From Betaproteobacteria bacterium (GTDB taxonomy: Bacteria; Pseudomonadota; Gammaproteobacteria; Burkholderiales; Burkholderiaceae_C): a stretch of 64,000 bases of DNA. Made by a program: the position numbers and the translations under genes. The stretch lies in contig RFYV01000002.1 of assembly GCA_009921265.1 (NCBI GenBank), positions 1-64,000 on the forward strand. The letters are read 5' to 3'. The notes under the pieces were generated by a model. That model saw nothing but the letters and a program-made list of their open reading frames with translations. It was not told where the DNA came from and made no database searches. Of this stretch, positions 44,003 through 53,630 are shown piece after piece (position 1 is the first letter of the stretch; each line of letters starts with the position of its first letter).

Positions 44003-44096
44003 CGCTTATAGCCTTTTTGTATTCGTTTCATTAACATTCGCACAATGAGATTTCCTTACATAAAATGCCTTCATTCACTTTAATTTGATTCGATTT

Positions 44097-45578
44097 ATGA
44101 CACAAGCCACCAACACCGTTCGTTTTGTACTTGACGGACGTATTATCGAAGCCAAAGGCGTGCGACGCACCACCACTGTTTTGGATTATTTGCGCGAAGG
44201 AATGCATCGAACAGGTACCAAAGAGGGGTGCGCCGAAGGCGATTGCGGCGCATGCGTGGTGATGGTGGGTGAGCTCGATGCATCTAACAAAAAAATTGAA
44301 TACAAGCCAATCAACAGTTGTATTCATTTGTTGCCCAGCCTAGATGGCAAGTCGATTAAAACTGTCGAGAGTCTCAAAAAATCAGATGACACTTTGCATC
44401 CCATGCAACAAGCCATGATTGAATGCAACGGATCGCAATGCGGATTTTGCACGCCAGGTATTGTGATGAGTCTGGTCAATTTGGTGCAACTCAATACAAA
44501 GCCGAGTCGACAAGAAATTTCTGATGCACTCAGTGGTAATTTATGTCGTTGCACGGGTTATCAACCAATTATCGAAGCCACTCACAAAGCGTGTCAAAAC
44601 CGTCACGCACTCAAACTCGACGACTCACAAGACGTACAACTGCTTGAACAAATCAAGCGCCCCACAACGCCCACTTTAAGTTTGCATGGCGAAACAATTT
44701 TGCAACCCGTGGTTCGCACCCGTAAGGGCAATGAATTTGTGTCTCCCGCCACTATTGGCGAAGTCGCCGATTATTTGGTGCAGTTTCCGCAGTCCACCAT
44801 CCTTGCTGGCAGTACAGAAATTGGATTACAAGTGAATAAAAAATTCACGCGACCCGAGCACATTGTTTTTATTGGCAATGTGCAAGAACTTCAACAAGTG
44901 ACCGACACCGAGCAAGCTTGGCGCATCGGTGCTGCAGTTTCTTTGGAGCGTGTGATGAACTTGATTCAAAACATGTATCCCGACTTTGCCCAAGTGCTGC
45001 GTCGATTTGGCTCTCCCCCTATTCGCTCAACTGCCACATTAGCAGGCAATATTGCCAACGGTTCGCCCATTGGCGACAGCATGCCTTGTTTGATGGCTTT
45101 GGGTGCTAAATTGATTTTGCGCAAAGGATCCAAAACGCGTGAAGTGTTGCTGGATCAGTTTTATACAGGACAAAAACAAAACATCTTGCAAAAAGGCGAA
45201 TTCATTGAATCGGTGATTCTTCCAAAAATTTCAAAAGATCAAATTTTTAAAGCACACAAAATCAGCAAACGATTTGAGCAAGATATTTCTGCCACTTGCG
45301 CCGCGATCTTGTATGAAATCAAAAATGGGCAACTCAAAAATGTTCGCTTGGCCTACAACGGATTGGCGCCATCGCCTTGTCGTGCACCCAAAATTGAAGC
45401 GGTACTTGAAGGCAGATCGTCTTCACAAGTAACAGAAAAAGATTTGGATGCGGCGATTGCATCAAGTTTTGTCGCTCGTGACGGTTTGCGCGCCACTTGG
45501 ACATATCGCGCATTGGTTGCACGCAATTTAATTCTTCAATTTATTCAAACGCCCCAACATGAGGAGGCCTCTTTATGA
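44097..45578 (+). CDS. xdhA: xanthine dehydrogenase small subunit XdhA
   Basis: A 493-residue iron-sulfur/FAD subunit. Residues 1-80 hold a plant-type 2Fe-2S site (CAEGDCGACVV and a later NSCI), residues 80-170 a second 2Fe-2S site (CGFCTPGIVMS and LCRCTGYQPI). From about 200 there is a FAD domain (ILAGSTEIGL) and a CO-dehydrogenase-flavoprotein C-terminal domain. The ATG at 44097 is preferred to a TTG four codons upstream. It overlaps xdhB by 4 nt. Confidence 0.95.
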   Translation: MTQATNTVRFVLDGRIIEAKGVRRTTTVLDYLREGMHRTGTKEGCAEGDCGACVVMVGELDASNKKIEYKPINSCIHLLPSLDGKSIKTVESLKKSDDTLHPMQQAMIECNGSQCGFCTPGIVMSLVNLVQLNTKPSRQEISDALSGNLCRCTGYQPIIEATHKACQNRHALKLDDSQDVQLLEQIKRPTTPTLSLHGETILQPVVRTRKGNEFVSPATIGEVADYLVQFPQSTILAGSTEIGLQVNKKFTRPEHIVFIGNVQELQQVTDTEQAWRIGAAVSLERVMNLIQNMYPDFAQVLRRFGSPPIRSTATLAGNIANGSPIGDSMPCLMALGAKLILRKGSKTREVLLDQFYTGQKQNILQKGEFIESVILPKISKDQIFKAHKISKRFEQDISATCAAILYEIKNGQLKNVRLAYNGLAPSPCRAPKIEAVLEGRSSSQVTEKDLDAAIASSFVARDGLRATWTYRALVARNLILQFIQTPQHEEASL

Positions 45579-47932
45579 ACGCGCCCACTACACTTCAAGA
45601 ATTGTTGCCCGCTGGTGTTTTAGGCAAAGGCTTGGCGCATGAGTCTGCGCACTTACACGTCACAGGTGAGGCCATTTACACCGACGATATTCCTGAGGTC
45701 CAAGGCACTTTGTATGCGGCGATTGTCAAATCACCCGTTGCACATGGCGAATTAATTGGTGAAGGTATTGATCGCGCCATGCTGATGCAAGCTTATGGTG
45801 TGGTTGCTGTTTATACAGCCAAAGATATTCCTGGTGAAAACAATTGCGGACCTATCGTTCATGACGATCCGTTTTTGGCGGACAAAAAAGTTTTATTTTT
45901 AGGTCAACCCATTGCTGTGGTGGTTGCTCGCGAAATGGTGTATGCCAGAGAGGCTGCTCATCAAGCCAAAGTATTGGTTAAAGAATTGCCTGCCATTCTC
46001 ACGATTGATGACGCAATGACACAAAACAGTTTTGTGATGCCACCCAAAGGAATCAAGCGCGGCGACGCTGATGCTGCCATCCAACATGCACCGCATCAAT
46101 TGGAAGGCTCCACCACTTGTGGACAACAAGAACAATTTTATTTGGAGGGTCAAATCACTTATGCAGTTCCGCGAGAGGACGGACAACTCACGTTGTATGT
46201 ATCGACGCAACATCCTGATGGCAATCAACGCGAAGCTGCATCGGCGCTCAACTTAAGCACCAAAGATGTGGAAGTGATTTGTCGACGCATGGGCGGTGGT
46301 TTTGGCGGCAAGGAAGGCAACGCCAGTATTTTTAGTCAGAGCGCAGCGCTTGCTGCATTCAAATTAAAAAAGCCTGTGAAGTTGCGCGTCAATCGCGATG
46401 ATGACATGATGATCACAGGCAAGCGTCATGATTTCCGCATTGACTACAAAGTAGGCTTTGACGACAACGGAAAAATTTTAGGACTTGATGCCACTTTGTA
46501 CTCACGTTGTGGTTACAGCACAGATTTTTCTGGGCCTGTTAACGATCGTGCTGTTTTACACATCGACAATTGTTATTACATACCCAACCTCAAGGTGATG
46601 AGTCACCGTTGCAAAACACATATGCAAAGTGCAACTGCATTCAGAGGCTTTGGTGGTCCGCAAGGAATGTTCGGTATCGAAACCATGATTGAGCAAATCG
46701 CCAATACATTGGGCAAAGATCCACTCGATGTTCGTCGCGTTAACTTATACAAAGATCCTTCGCAAAGCGGATCGGTTGAGACGATGACAACGCAATACGG
46801 CCAATTGATCGAAGATTGGATTGGCGACAAACTGCTAGATCAGCTAGAGGATGAGTCGGGTTATCGCGCGAGAAGACAAAGCGTTCAAGTATTCAATCAA
46901 AAAAACAAACACCGCAAGCGCGGCTTGGCGATGGTGCCACTCAAGTTTGGTATTAGTTTTACGGCCACCATGCTCAATCAAGGCGGTGCTTTGATTCATA
47001 TCTATCAAGATGGTTCTGTGAGCGTCAATCATGGTGGTACTGAAATGGGTCAAGGCTTGAATACAAAAATGGCGCAAGTCGCAGCTGATGGATTGGGTAT
47101 TAATATTTTACGCGTTCGCGTTACAGCAACCGATACGCAAAAAGTGCCCAATGCTTCGGCGACGGCGGCTTCTAGCGGTGCAGACATCAATGGTTCAGCG
47201 ATCAATAACGCATGCGATCAAATGCGCGAGCGTTTATCGACTGTGGCAGCACGACTTTTAAATTGCAACCCATCGGATGTGAAGTTTCATGGTGACAAAG
47301 CACACGCAGGGCAATCGAGTGTGGAATGGTCAAAACTCATTATTCAAGCTTGGTTGGATCGTGTGAGTTTGAGTGTCACAGGGTTTTATATGACGCCAGA
47401 AATCAAATACGATTTCATGACTTTGCAAGGCAAAGCTTTTTATTATTTTTGTTATGGCGCGGCAGTTACTGAAGTTGAAATCAATACACTGACTGGTGAA
47501 TGGTGGCTCATGGCCATTGACATTGTTCATGACGTCGGTCGCAGTATCAATCCTGCTGTTGATAAGGGACAAATTGAAGGCGCTTATATTCAAGGCATGG
47601 GTTGGCTCACCATGGAAGAATGTATTTGGGATAAAAAGGGCCGCTTGCTCACGCATGGTCCCAGCACCTACAAAATTCCTGTCGCTGGGGATGTGCCCGA
47701 ACATTTCAAAGTGAGTTTGTTTGATGGTCACAACATCAAGGCTACTCCCTTTAACAGCAAAGCAGTGGGCGAACCTCCATTGATGCTGGCTTTGTCATCC
47801 TACTTTGCATTGCGCGACGCTGTGTCGGCCAGTGCAGATCACAAAGTGGTGGTTCATATGGATGCGCCCGCCACACCCGAGCGTGTTTTATTGGCGTGCG
47901 AGCAGGCCAAAAAACTCGCAGCAAAGCATTGA
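45575..47932 (+). CDS. xdhB: xanthine dehydrogenase molybdenum-binding subunit XdhB
   Basis: A 785-residue molybdopterin subunit that oxidises hypoxanthine and xanthine to urate. Motifs: RMGGGFGGKEGNAS near 237-250, RDDDMMITGKRHDF near 272, AFRGFGGPQG near 353-362, and the catalytic Glu region KAVGEPPLML near 729-738. Length is normal. It lies between xdhA and xdhC; a convergent lipoprotein gene (47934-48446) is inserted before xdhC. Confidence 0.95.
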   Translation: MNAPTTLQELLPAGVLGKGLAHESAHLHVTGEAIYTDDIPEVQGTLYAAIVKSPVAHGELIGEGIDRAMLMQAYGVVAVYTAKDIPGENNCGPIVHDDPFLADKKVLFLGQPIAVVVAREMVYAREAAHQAKVLVKELPAILTIDDAMTQNSFVMPPKGIKRGDADAAIQHAPHQLEGSTTCGQQEQFYLEGQITYAVPREDGQLTLYVSTQHPDGNQREAASALNLSTKDVEVICRRMGGGFGGKEGNASIFSQSAALAAFKLKKPVKLRVNRDDDMMITGKRHDFRIDYKVGFDDNGKILGLDATLYSRCGYSTDFSGPVNDRAVLHIDNCYYIPNLKVMSHRCKTHMQSATAFRGFGGPQGMFGIETMIEQIANTLGKDPLDVRRVNLYKDPSQSGSVETMTTQYGQLIEDWIGDKLLDQLEDESGYRARRQSVQVFNQKNKHRKRGLAMVPLKFGISFTATMLNQGGALIHIYQDGSVSVNHGGTEMGQGLNTKMAQVAADGLGINILRVRVTATDTQKVPNASATAASSGADINGSAINNACDQMRERLSTVAARLLNCNPSDVKFHGDKAHAGQSSVEWSKLIIQAWLDRVSLSVTGFYMTPEIKYDFMTLQGKAFYYFCYGAAVTEVEINTLTGEWWLMAIDIVHDVGRSINPAVDKGQIEGAYIQGMGWLTMEECIWDKKGRLLTHGPSTYKIPVAGDVPEHFKVSLFDGHNIKATPFNSKAVGEPPLMLALSSYFALRDAVSASADHKVVVHMDAPATPERVLLACEQAKKLAAKH

Positions 47933-47933
47933 A

Positions 47934-48446
47934 TCAATGTTGCCCTTCGGTCATTGTGTGTAGCTGAAACTGACCGTTTTTGTGCCACAACCAGGTTTCG
48001 GTATAGGTCACTTTTTTGCAATATTGAGGCGATGGAAAAGGTTGTGATGCATGGATTGTTTTTTCGATTTGTTTCATCACCTCAGGTGCATGACGCGGTG
48101 CTCGTAGCCAACGAAACGATTGCACCATTCCGCTTTGATCGATTTCAATATCGATTACCGCAATAGCAGGCAACATGGGTGGAAGTTTTCCTTTGAAGAG
48201 GCGCTCGGTGTTGTTTTTGTAAAGATGAAGCGCAGCATCTTTTCGATACTCTTCGTCATTTTTTGCTTTTGAAATAGGTGCTCGATTGACAGGGGGTGCT
48301 GCTTCTATTGGGACGGCGGCGGGTTTCTCAACTGCTTTGGGTGGTGAGGGTTTGATTTCGATTGGTATTGGTGTGGTGCAAGAAATCAAAACAGCAAGCG
48401 ATATGCCTAATAGCAAGATGTGAGTGGTTTGAACTTGAAAAATCAT
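47934..48446 (-). CDS. TonB-C-like lipoprotein
   Basis: A 170-residue lipoprotein. Signal sequence with hydrophobic core LLLGISLAVL and lipobox LISC near residue 24 is followed by a Pro-rich linker (about 27-60, PTPIPIEI and PPKAVEKPAAVP types). A C-terminal TonB-like domain follows (AVIDIEIDQSGMVQSFRWL, then VMKQIEKTIHASQPFPSP). Such proteins link periplasmic or outer-membrane processes. The ATG at 48446 gives the signal peptide; longer starts overlap the xdhC region. It is on the minus strand, breaking the xdhAB-xdhC row. Confidence 0.75.
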   Translation of the reverse strand: MIFQVQTTHILLLGISLAVLISCTTPIPIEIKPSPPKAVEKPAAVPIEAAPPVNRAPISKAKNDEEYRKDAALHLYKNNTERLFKGKLPPMLPAIAVIDIEIDQSGMVQSFRWLRAPRHAPEVMKQIEKTIHASQPFPSPQYCKKVTYTETWLWHKNGQFQLHTMTEGQH

Positions 48447-48520
48447 TTTTTGAAATGGGTTTGAGTGGATACTTTGCCTGTATGTTTTATTGTTTGATAG
48501 ATGATTAACCCGAGGTTGTT

Positions 48521-49327
48521 TTGAATTCATTGAATACTTTATGGTTGCTATTGAAGAATGAGTCTGCGGTTTTGGTCAATGTGATCTCTGCACAAGGCTC
48601 GGTCCCGCGTGGCGTGGGTACTTGGATGGTGATCGCTCAAAACCAAATGGTGGCAACGATTGGTGGCGGACATCTTGAGCATGAAGCCATTCGGATTGCA
48701 AAACAAATGCTTGTGCAAAAAACAATTCAAACGCAGAAGCGGTTTTCTTTAGGGCCCAGTTTGGGTCAATGTTGCGGTGGCGTGGTGGAGTTGTCTTTTG
48801 AATGCATCAATGCATCTGATATTGAGCGATTAAAAAAAGATCTCGCACCCTCACTGCAACCCTTGGCCTTGTTTGGTGGCGGTCATGTGGGACAAGCATT
48901 GATCCGTGTGCTTGCTGATTTACCTTTTGCAATCACATGGATTGACAGCAGAGATGAAATTTTTCCAAGCGATATACCGCCATCTGTGGTTTGTGAACAT
49001 TCTCATCCCATTCAATCTGCGGTTAAAGATTTAAACCCTAATACTTGGGTCTTGATGATGAGTTTCAGTCACGCAGAAGATTTGGATATTTTGCAAGCGT
49101 GTTTAATGCGCGCGCGCGCACACAATGATTTACCTTATATCGGATTGATTGGCAGTCAAACCAAGTGGGCCACATTTAGGCATCGATTAGAAGCCAAAGG
49201 TTTTGCTGAAGATGACTTTGCAAAAGTGATATGCCCCATTGGCATATCAACGATTACAGGCAAAGAGCCCGAAGTGATTGCTGTATCCGTGGCGGCGCAA
49301 CTATTGGCGTTGCGCGCCACGCATTAA
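48521..49327 (+). CDS. xdhC: xanthine dehydrogenase accessory protein XdhC
   Basis: A 268-residue chaperone that binds molybdenum cofactor and inserts it into XdhB. N-terminal SAQGSVPRGVGTWMVI with GGGHLEHEA (about 22-55) and a Rossmann segment ALFGGGHVGQALIRVL (near 118-133) are typical; GLIGSQTKW lies near the C-terminus. The start is a TTG with CGAGG five bases upstream. It ends exactly where the convergent MetE-like gene ends. Confidence 0.92.
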   Translation: MNSLNTLWLLLKNESAVLVNVISAQGSVPRGVGTWMVIAQNQMVATIGGGHLEHEAIRIAKQMLVQKTIQTQKRFSLGPSLGQCCGGVVELSFECINASDIERLKKDLAPSLQPLALFGGGHVGQALIRVLADLPFAITWIDSRDEIFPSDIPPSVVCEHSHPIQSAVKDLNPNTWVLMMSFSHAEDLDILQACLMRARAHNDLPYIGLIGSQTKWATFRHRLEAKGFAEDDFAKVICPIGISTITGKEPEVIAVSVAAQLLALRATH

Positions 49328-50446
49328 TTAATTGCTGCCCCAAACCTCTTGAGCAGTTTCAATCACCAAACGCAATTTGTTGCGTTGTGCTTGCACTTCA
49401 ATGTTGTTGCCGTGCACGGTGCTTGAAAAACCGCATTGAGGTGATAGGGCCAATTGTTCCATCGGCGCATATTTGGCCGCTTCTTCAATGCGTCGTTTTA
49501 GTGAATCTTTGTTTTCGAGTTGATCAAATTTGGTGGTGACCAAACCGAGAACAACTAATTTACCTTTGGGTAAAAAACGCAAAGGTTTGAAATCACCGCT
49601 TCTGTCGTCGTCGTATTCCAAGAAATACGCGTCGATATCCATCTCAGACAACAACGCTTCAGCAACAGGTTCGTAGTTGCCAGCCGCGGCGTGCGTGCTT
49701 TTGAAATTACCACGACACAAATGCATAGCCAGAGTCATACCTTTTGGTTTTTGTGCAACTACCTGATTAATGAAAGACGCGTAACGATGTGGCAATTCAT
49801 TGGGATCATCGCCCCGCGCACGCGCGGCTTCGCGCATTTTTTCGTCACACAGGTAAGCCAAGTTGGTGTCATCCATTTGGACATACTTGCAGCCAGCAGC
49901 AGCGAGTGAACGCAACTCGTCGCCATAGGCCTTGGCAACATCGTCATAAAAAGCGGGATCGAGTTCAGGATAGGCTTGTTTGTTGATGCCCGCGCGACCG
50001 CCTCTGAAGTGAAGCATGGTGGGTGAAGGAATCGTTACCTTGGGTGTATGACCCGCACTAACTTTACTTTTTAAATATTGAAAATCGGCCAATTGAATGT
50101 CTTTGGCGTGACGAACCTTGTCAATGACGCGAATCACTGGAGGTGCGAGTTCTTCTGTGCCATCGGGTTTGCGAATGGTCACAGGAATATCTGTTTTGAC
50201 GCCACCCAGTTGTTCTAAAAAATCGATATGAAAATAGGTGCGACGAAACTCACCATCGGTGATGCTCTTGAGACCCACATCTTCTTGAAATTGAATGATT
50301 TCATCGATGGCTTTGTCCTCTACTTTGCGCAATTGCTCGGGCGCGATTTCCCCTTTGGCTTTTTTCTCGCGAGCTTCTAAAAGATAGGCAGGACGCAAAA
50401 AACTGCCGACGTGGTCGAAACGGGCGGGTAGGTGGGGAATACTCAT
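49328..50446 (-). CDS. cobalamin-independent methionine synthase-like protein
   Basis: A 372-residue MetE C-terminal-type barrel (YxjG-like). Zinc-ligand positions are visible as AMHLCRGN (His and Cys, near 242-249) and LSPQCGFSST (Cys near 338). The N-terminal half of true MetE is absent, so it is likely a stand-alone methyltransferase: either homocysteine-type, or transferring methyl from another donor. Its neighbours (xdhC, a LivK-type transporter) do not define a substrate. It diverges from the transporter across about 185 bp. Confidence 0.82.
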   Translation of the reverse strand: MSIPHLPARFDHVGSFLRPAYLLEAREKKAKGEIAPEQLRKVEDKAIDEIIQFQEDVGLKSITDGEFRRTYFHIDFLEQLGGVKTDIPVTIRKPDGTEELAPPVIRVIDKVRHAKDIQLADFQYLKSKVSAGHTPKVTIPSPTMLHFRGGRAGINKQAYPELDPAFYDDVAKAYGDELRSLAAAGCKYVQMDDTNLAYLCDEKMREAARARGDDPNELPHRYASFINQVVAQKPKGMTLAMHLCRGNFKSTHAAAGNYEPVAEALLSEMDIDAYFLEYDDDRSGDFKPLRFLPKGKLVVLGLVTTKFDQLENKDSLKRRIEEAAKYAPMEQLALSPQCGFSSTVHGNNIEVQAQRNKLRLVIETAQEVWGSN

Positions 50447-50501
50447 GGAAACTCCTGATTTTTGATTGTGCAGATAATAACCGCAAGATTTTGAATGATT
50501 G

Positions 50502-50517
50502 TTAACTTTTGAGTTAA
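50502..50517. promoter_or_regulatory. palindrome upstream of the LIV-type transporter operon
   Basis: TTAACT-TTTG-AGTTAA is a perfect inverted repeat of six bases around a four-base spacer, in the divergent gap between the MetE-like gene and the receptor gene. It may be an operator; no regulator gene adjoins it. Confidence 0.3.
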
Positions 50518-50631
50518 TGAATCAACTATTGGTTCAACAACCTTTTACTAAACAGTCTAAAATTGCTCTTTTATGTCATGCATGTGTCAACGCATCTTTT
50601 TGGTTGCATCAAAACTTTTGGAGACCTCTCA

Positions 50632-51795
50632 ATGAAAAAACGATTCTTTCTTCGCACCTTGGTAGCGAGCATGGCTTTAACTGGCGTCGCTTATGCACAA
50701 GACTCACTCAAAATTGGTTTGATTTTGCCAATGACAGGTCAGCAAGCTTCTACAGGTAAACAAATTGAAGCGGCGGCTCGCTTGTACATGGCACAAAATG
50801 GAGCCACTGTTGCTGGCAAAAAAGTCGAATTGATTGTTAAAGACGACGGTGGTATTCCAGACGCCAGCAAACGTATTGCACAAGAGTTGGTGGTCAATGA
50901 CAAAGTCAATGTGATTGCAGGATTTGGTTTAACACCCATTGCATTGGCTGTTGCACCCATTGCAACGCAATCCAAAACACCATTGGTGGTGATGGCCGCA
51001 GCCACATCCATCATCACAGAAGCTTCGCCTTACATCATTCGCACCAGTTTCACGTTGCCACAAGCTTCAGTTGCGATGGCCGATTGGGCTCCCAAAAACG
51101 GCATCAAAAAAGTCGTGTCATTGGTGAGTGACTATGGTCCTGGTATCGATGCTGAAAGATTTTTTAAAGATCGTTTGATGTTTAACGGCGGTCAAGTGGT
51201 TGAGAGTTTGCGCGTGCCTTTGCGCAATCCCGATTTCGCACCCTTCTTGCAAAAAGTGCGTGATATCAAGCCCGATGCGTTGTTTGTGTTTGTGCCATCA
51301 GGCGCAGGTGCGGCAGTGATGAAGCAATTTTTAGAGCGTGGCATGGACAAAGCAGGTATCAAACTCATTGGTACAGGCGACCTCACCGATGACGACCAAC
51401 TCAATGACATGGGCGACGGCGCATTGGGCGTGGTCACATCACACCATTACTCAGCTGCTCATCCATCTGCGCTCAACAAAAAATTTGTTGACGCTTTCCA
51501 AAAAGCCAACAAGGGTATGCGTCCCAACTTCATGGCCGTAGGTGGCTATGACGGTATGCGCGTGATTTACGAAGCTTTCAAAGCCACCAAGGGCAAAGGC
51601 AATGGCGATGAATTGCTTGCTGCCATGAAGGGTCAAATTTTTGAGAGCCCACGCGGCCCAATGTTTATTGACGCTCAAACACGTGATGTGGTTCACAACA
51701 TGTACATGCGCAAAGTTGAGAAAAAAGACGGCCAGCTGTTCAATATTGAGTTTGATCTCATCAAAGACATGAAGGACCCTGGCAAAACCAAATAA
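50632..51795 (+). CDS. branched-chain-amino-acid-type ABC substrate-binding protein
   Basis: A 387-residue LivK-like receptor. A signal peptide (cleavage near AYAQD, about residue 22) is followed by SLKIGLILPMTGQQASTGKQIEAAA, the type I fold start. The ATG at 50632 follows TTGGAG at eight bases and begins MKKRFFLR. Substrate unclear: LivK-like receptors next to aromatic catabolic genes often bind aromatic acids, and the protocatechuate cluster lies 7 kb downstream. Confidence 0.9.
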   Translation: MKKRFFLRTLVASMALTGVAYAQDSLKIGLILPMTGQQASTGKQIEAAARLYMAQNGATVAGKKVELIVKDDGGIPDASKRIAQELVVNDKVNVIAGFGLTPIALAVAPIATQSKTPLVVMAAATSIITEASPYIIRTSFTLPQASVAMADWAPKNGIKKVVSLVSDYGPGIDAERFFKDRLMFNGGQVVESLRVPLRNPDFAPFLQKVRDIKPDALFVFVPSGAGAAVMKQFLERGMDKAGIKLIGTGDLTDDDQLNDMGDGALGVVTSHHYSAAHPSALNKKFVDAFQKANKGMRPNFMAVGGYDGMRVIYEAFKATKGKGNGDELLAAMKGQIFESPRGPMFIDAQTRDVVHNMYMRKVEKKDGQLFNIEFDLIKDMKDPGKTK

Positions 51796-51801
51796 GTCTG
51801 C

Positions 51802-52665
51802 ATGCTGACGATTCTCTTTGACGGCATTGCCTACGGTATGCTGTTGTTTATTTTGGCTGTGGGTTTAGCAGTCACCATGGGCTTGATGAATTTTATTAAT
51901 CTGGCTCATGGTGCATTTGCGATGGCAGGCGGTTACATCACGGTGTTGTTGATGCAACATGCAAGCGTGCCGTTTTTAGCATGTTTGCCCATTGCTTTTA
52001 TTGTGCCCGCTTTATTGGGCGCATTGTTAGAAAAAACTTTGTATCGGCGCATGTACAGCAAGCCGCATTTAGATCAGGTTTTATTTTCGATTGGCCTGAC
52101 ATTTATGGCGGTGGCCAGCATTGATTATTTTGTGGGTTCTTCACCGCAAATCATTCAGCTACCCGAATACCTCAAAGGCCGCACTGAATTATGGGATGGC
52201 GCGTTAGGCATGGGTCACTATCGTTTATGCATCATTGCAGTTTGTGCGTTGCTCACGGTGTTGTTGCAGTCGGTGTTGTCGCAAACTCGATTTGGTAGTC
52301 GACTTCGCGCATCGGTGGATGATCAGCGTGTGGCCGCAGGTTTAGGCATTGATGTGAATGTTGTTTTTCTTGTGACCTTTGCTGTGGGCTCGGGCCTTGC
52401 AGGATTGGGTGGAGCGATGGGTGCAGAAGTGTTGGGTTTGGATCCCATCTTTCCACTCAAGTTCATGATTTATTTTTTAATCGTGGTGGCTGTGGGTGGT
52501 ACATCGTCCATCACGGGGCCTTTGCTCGCCGCCTTGTTATTGGGTATTGCCGATGTGGCGGGTAAATATTACATACCCAAACTCGGCGCATTCATAGTTT
52601 ATTCGTTGATGATTGTTGTTCTGATTTGGCGACCACAGGGTTTGTTCTCGCGAGGTAGCAAATGA
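51802..52665 (+). CDS. LivH-type ABC permease
   Basis: A 287-residue permease with about eight helices. The family N-terminus is AYGMLLFILAVGLAVTMGLMNFINLAHGAF (split in the family as GLMNFINLAHG), and the late VVAVGGTSSITGPLLAAL motif is present. It begins six bases after the receptor stop and overlaps the next gene by 4 nt. Confidence 0.9.
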   Translation: MLTILFDGIAYGMLLFILAVGLAVTMGLMNFINLAHGAFAMAGGYITVLLMQHASVPFLACLPIAFIVPALLGALLEKTLYRRMYSKPHLDQVLFSIGLTFMAVASIDYFVGSSPQIIQLPEYLKGRTELWDGALGMGHYRLCIIAVCALLTVLLQSVLSQTRFGSRLRASVDDQRVAAGLGIDVNVVFLVTFAVGSGLAGLGGAMGAEVLGLDPIFPLKFMIYFLIVVAVGGTSSITGPLLAALLLGIADVAGKYYIPKLGAFIVYSLMIVVLIWRPQGLFSRGSK

Positions 52666-53630
52666 GCGCGATTCAAACATCCATCATGGCGCCAAGCCGA
52701 TTCAAATCGTGGGAACTCATGGTTTGGGTGGTTGCATTTGTAATGCCATTTTTGATGCCTAATCATTCATTACTCATCAGTGAAATTGCAATCACTGCAT
52801 TGTTTGCTTTGTCATTGGATTTGGTATTGGGATACACAGGCATTGTTTCTTTGGGTCATGCCGCATTTTTTGGAATGGGCGCGTATGCTGCTGCCTTGTT
52901 TGCCAAACACGTCAATCCAGATCCCTCTTTTGGTTTGGTCATTGCATTGGCGGTCACAACAGCATTGGGTGCATTTTGCAGTCTCACCATCATGCGAGGT
53001 TCAGACCTCACGCGTTTGATGGTCACATTAGGCATGGCTTTGATTTTGCAAGAGTTAGCCAACAAACTCGATTGGCTCACCGGAGGTGCTGATGGTTTGC
53101 AGGGCGTCATGATGGGACCCGTGCTGGGTCGCTTTGAATTTGATTTGTATGGTCAAACGGCAGCGTGGTATGCCATCACGGTGGCTTTGTTATTTTTTAT
53201 TTTGATGCGTCGGTGGCTCAGTTCATCGTTTGGTGCTAACTTGCAAGCCATTCGCGATAACCGATTGCGCGCCATGTCGATTGGTATTCATGTGCATTCG
53301 CATTTAGCCATTGTGTATACGGTTGCTGCTGCAGTGGCAGGCGTTGCTGGCGGATTGCATGCGCAAACCACAGGTTTTGCATCACTTGATGTTTTTAGTT
53401 TTGATCGTTCTGCCGATTTGATGTTGATGTTGGTGATCGGTGGCACAGGATGGTTATGGGGTGGCATTGCAGGTGCGGTTGTTTTTAAATTTTTGCACAG
53501 CATTATATCAGCCATCACACCGCAATACTGGACATTTTGGATTGGTTTATTTTTAGTTGTGTTAGTTTCAGTTGGGCGCGAAAAATTTATTCGTCCTTGG
53601 ACTTGGTTTAAAAAAGAGGGTGCGCCATGA
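52662..53630 (+). CDS. LivM-type ABC permease
   Basis: A 322-residue permease. LDLVLGYTGIVSLGHAAFFGMGAYA near 48-72 and VIGGTGWLWGGIAGAVVFK near 258-276 are typical. It overlaps both neighbours by 4 nt, so livH-M-G are translationally coupled. Confidence 0.9.
   Translation: MSAIQTSIMAPSRFKSWELMVWVVAFVMPFLMPNHSLLISEIAITALFALSLDLVLGYTGIVSLGHAAFFGMGAYAAALFAKHVNPDPSFGLVIALAVTTALGAFCSLTIMRGSDLTRLMVTLGMALILQELANKLDWLTGGADGLQGVMMGPVLGRFEFDLYGQTAAWYAITVALLFFILMRRWLSSSFGANLQAIRDNRLRAMSIGIHVHSHLAIVYTVAAAVAGVAGGLHAQTTGFASLDVFSFDRSADLMLMLVIGGTGWLWGGIAGAVVFKFLHSIISAITPQYWTFWIGLFLVVLVSVGREKFIRPWTWFKKEGAP

Noticed and set aside
53310..53325. TGTATACG in livM as a third GntR operator
   Set aside because: It breaks the palindrome, lacks the CTTTT extension and is inside a coding region.
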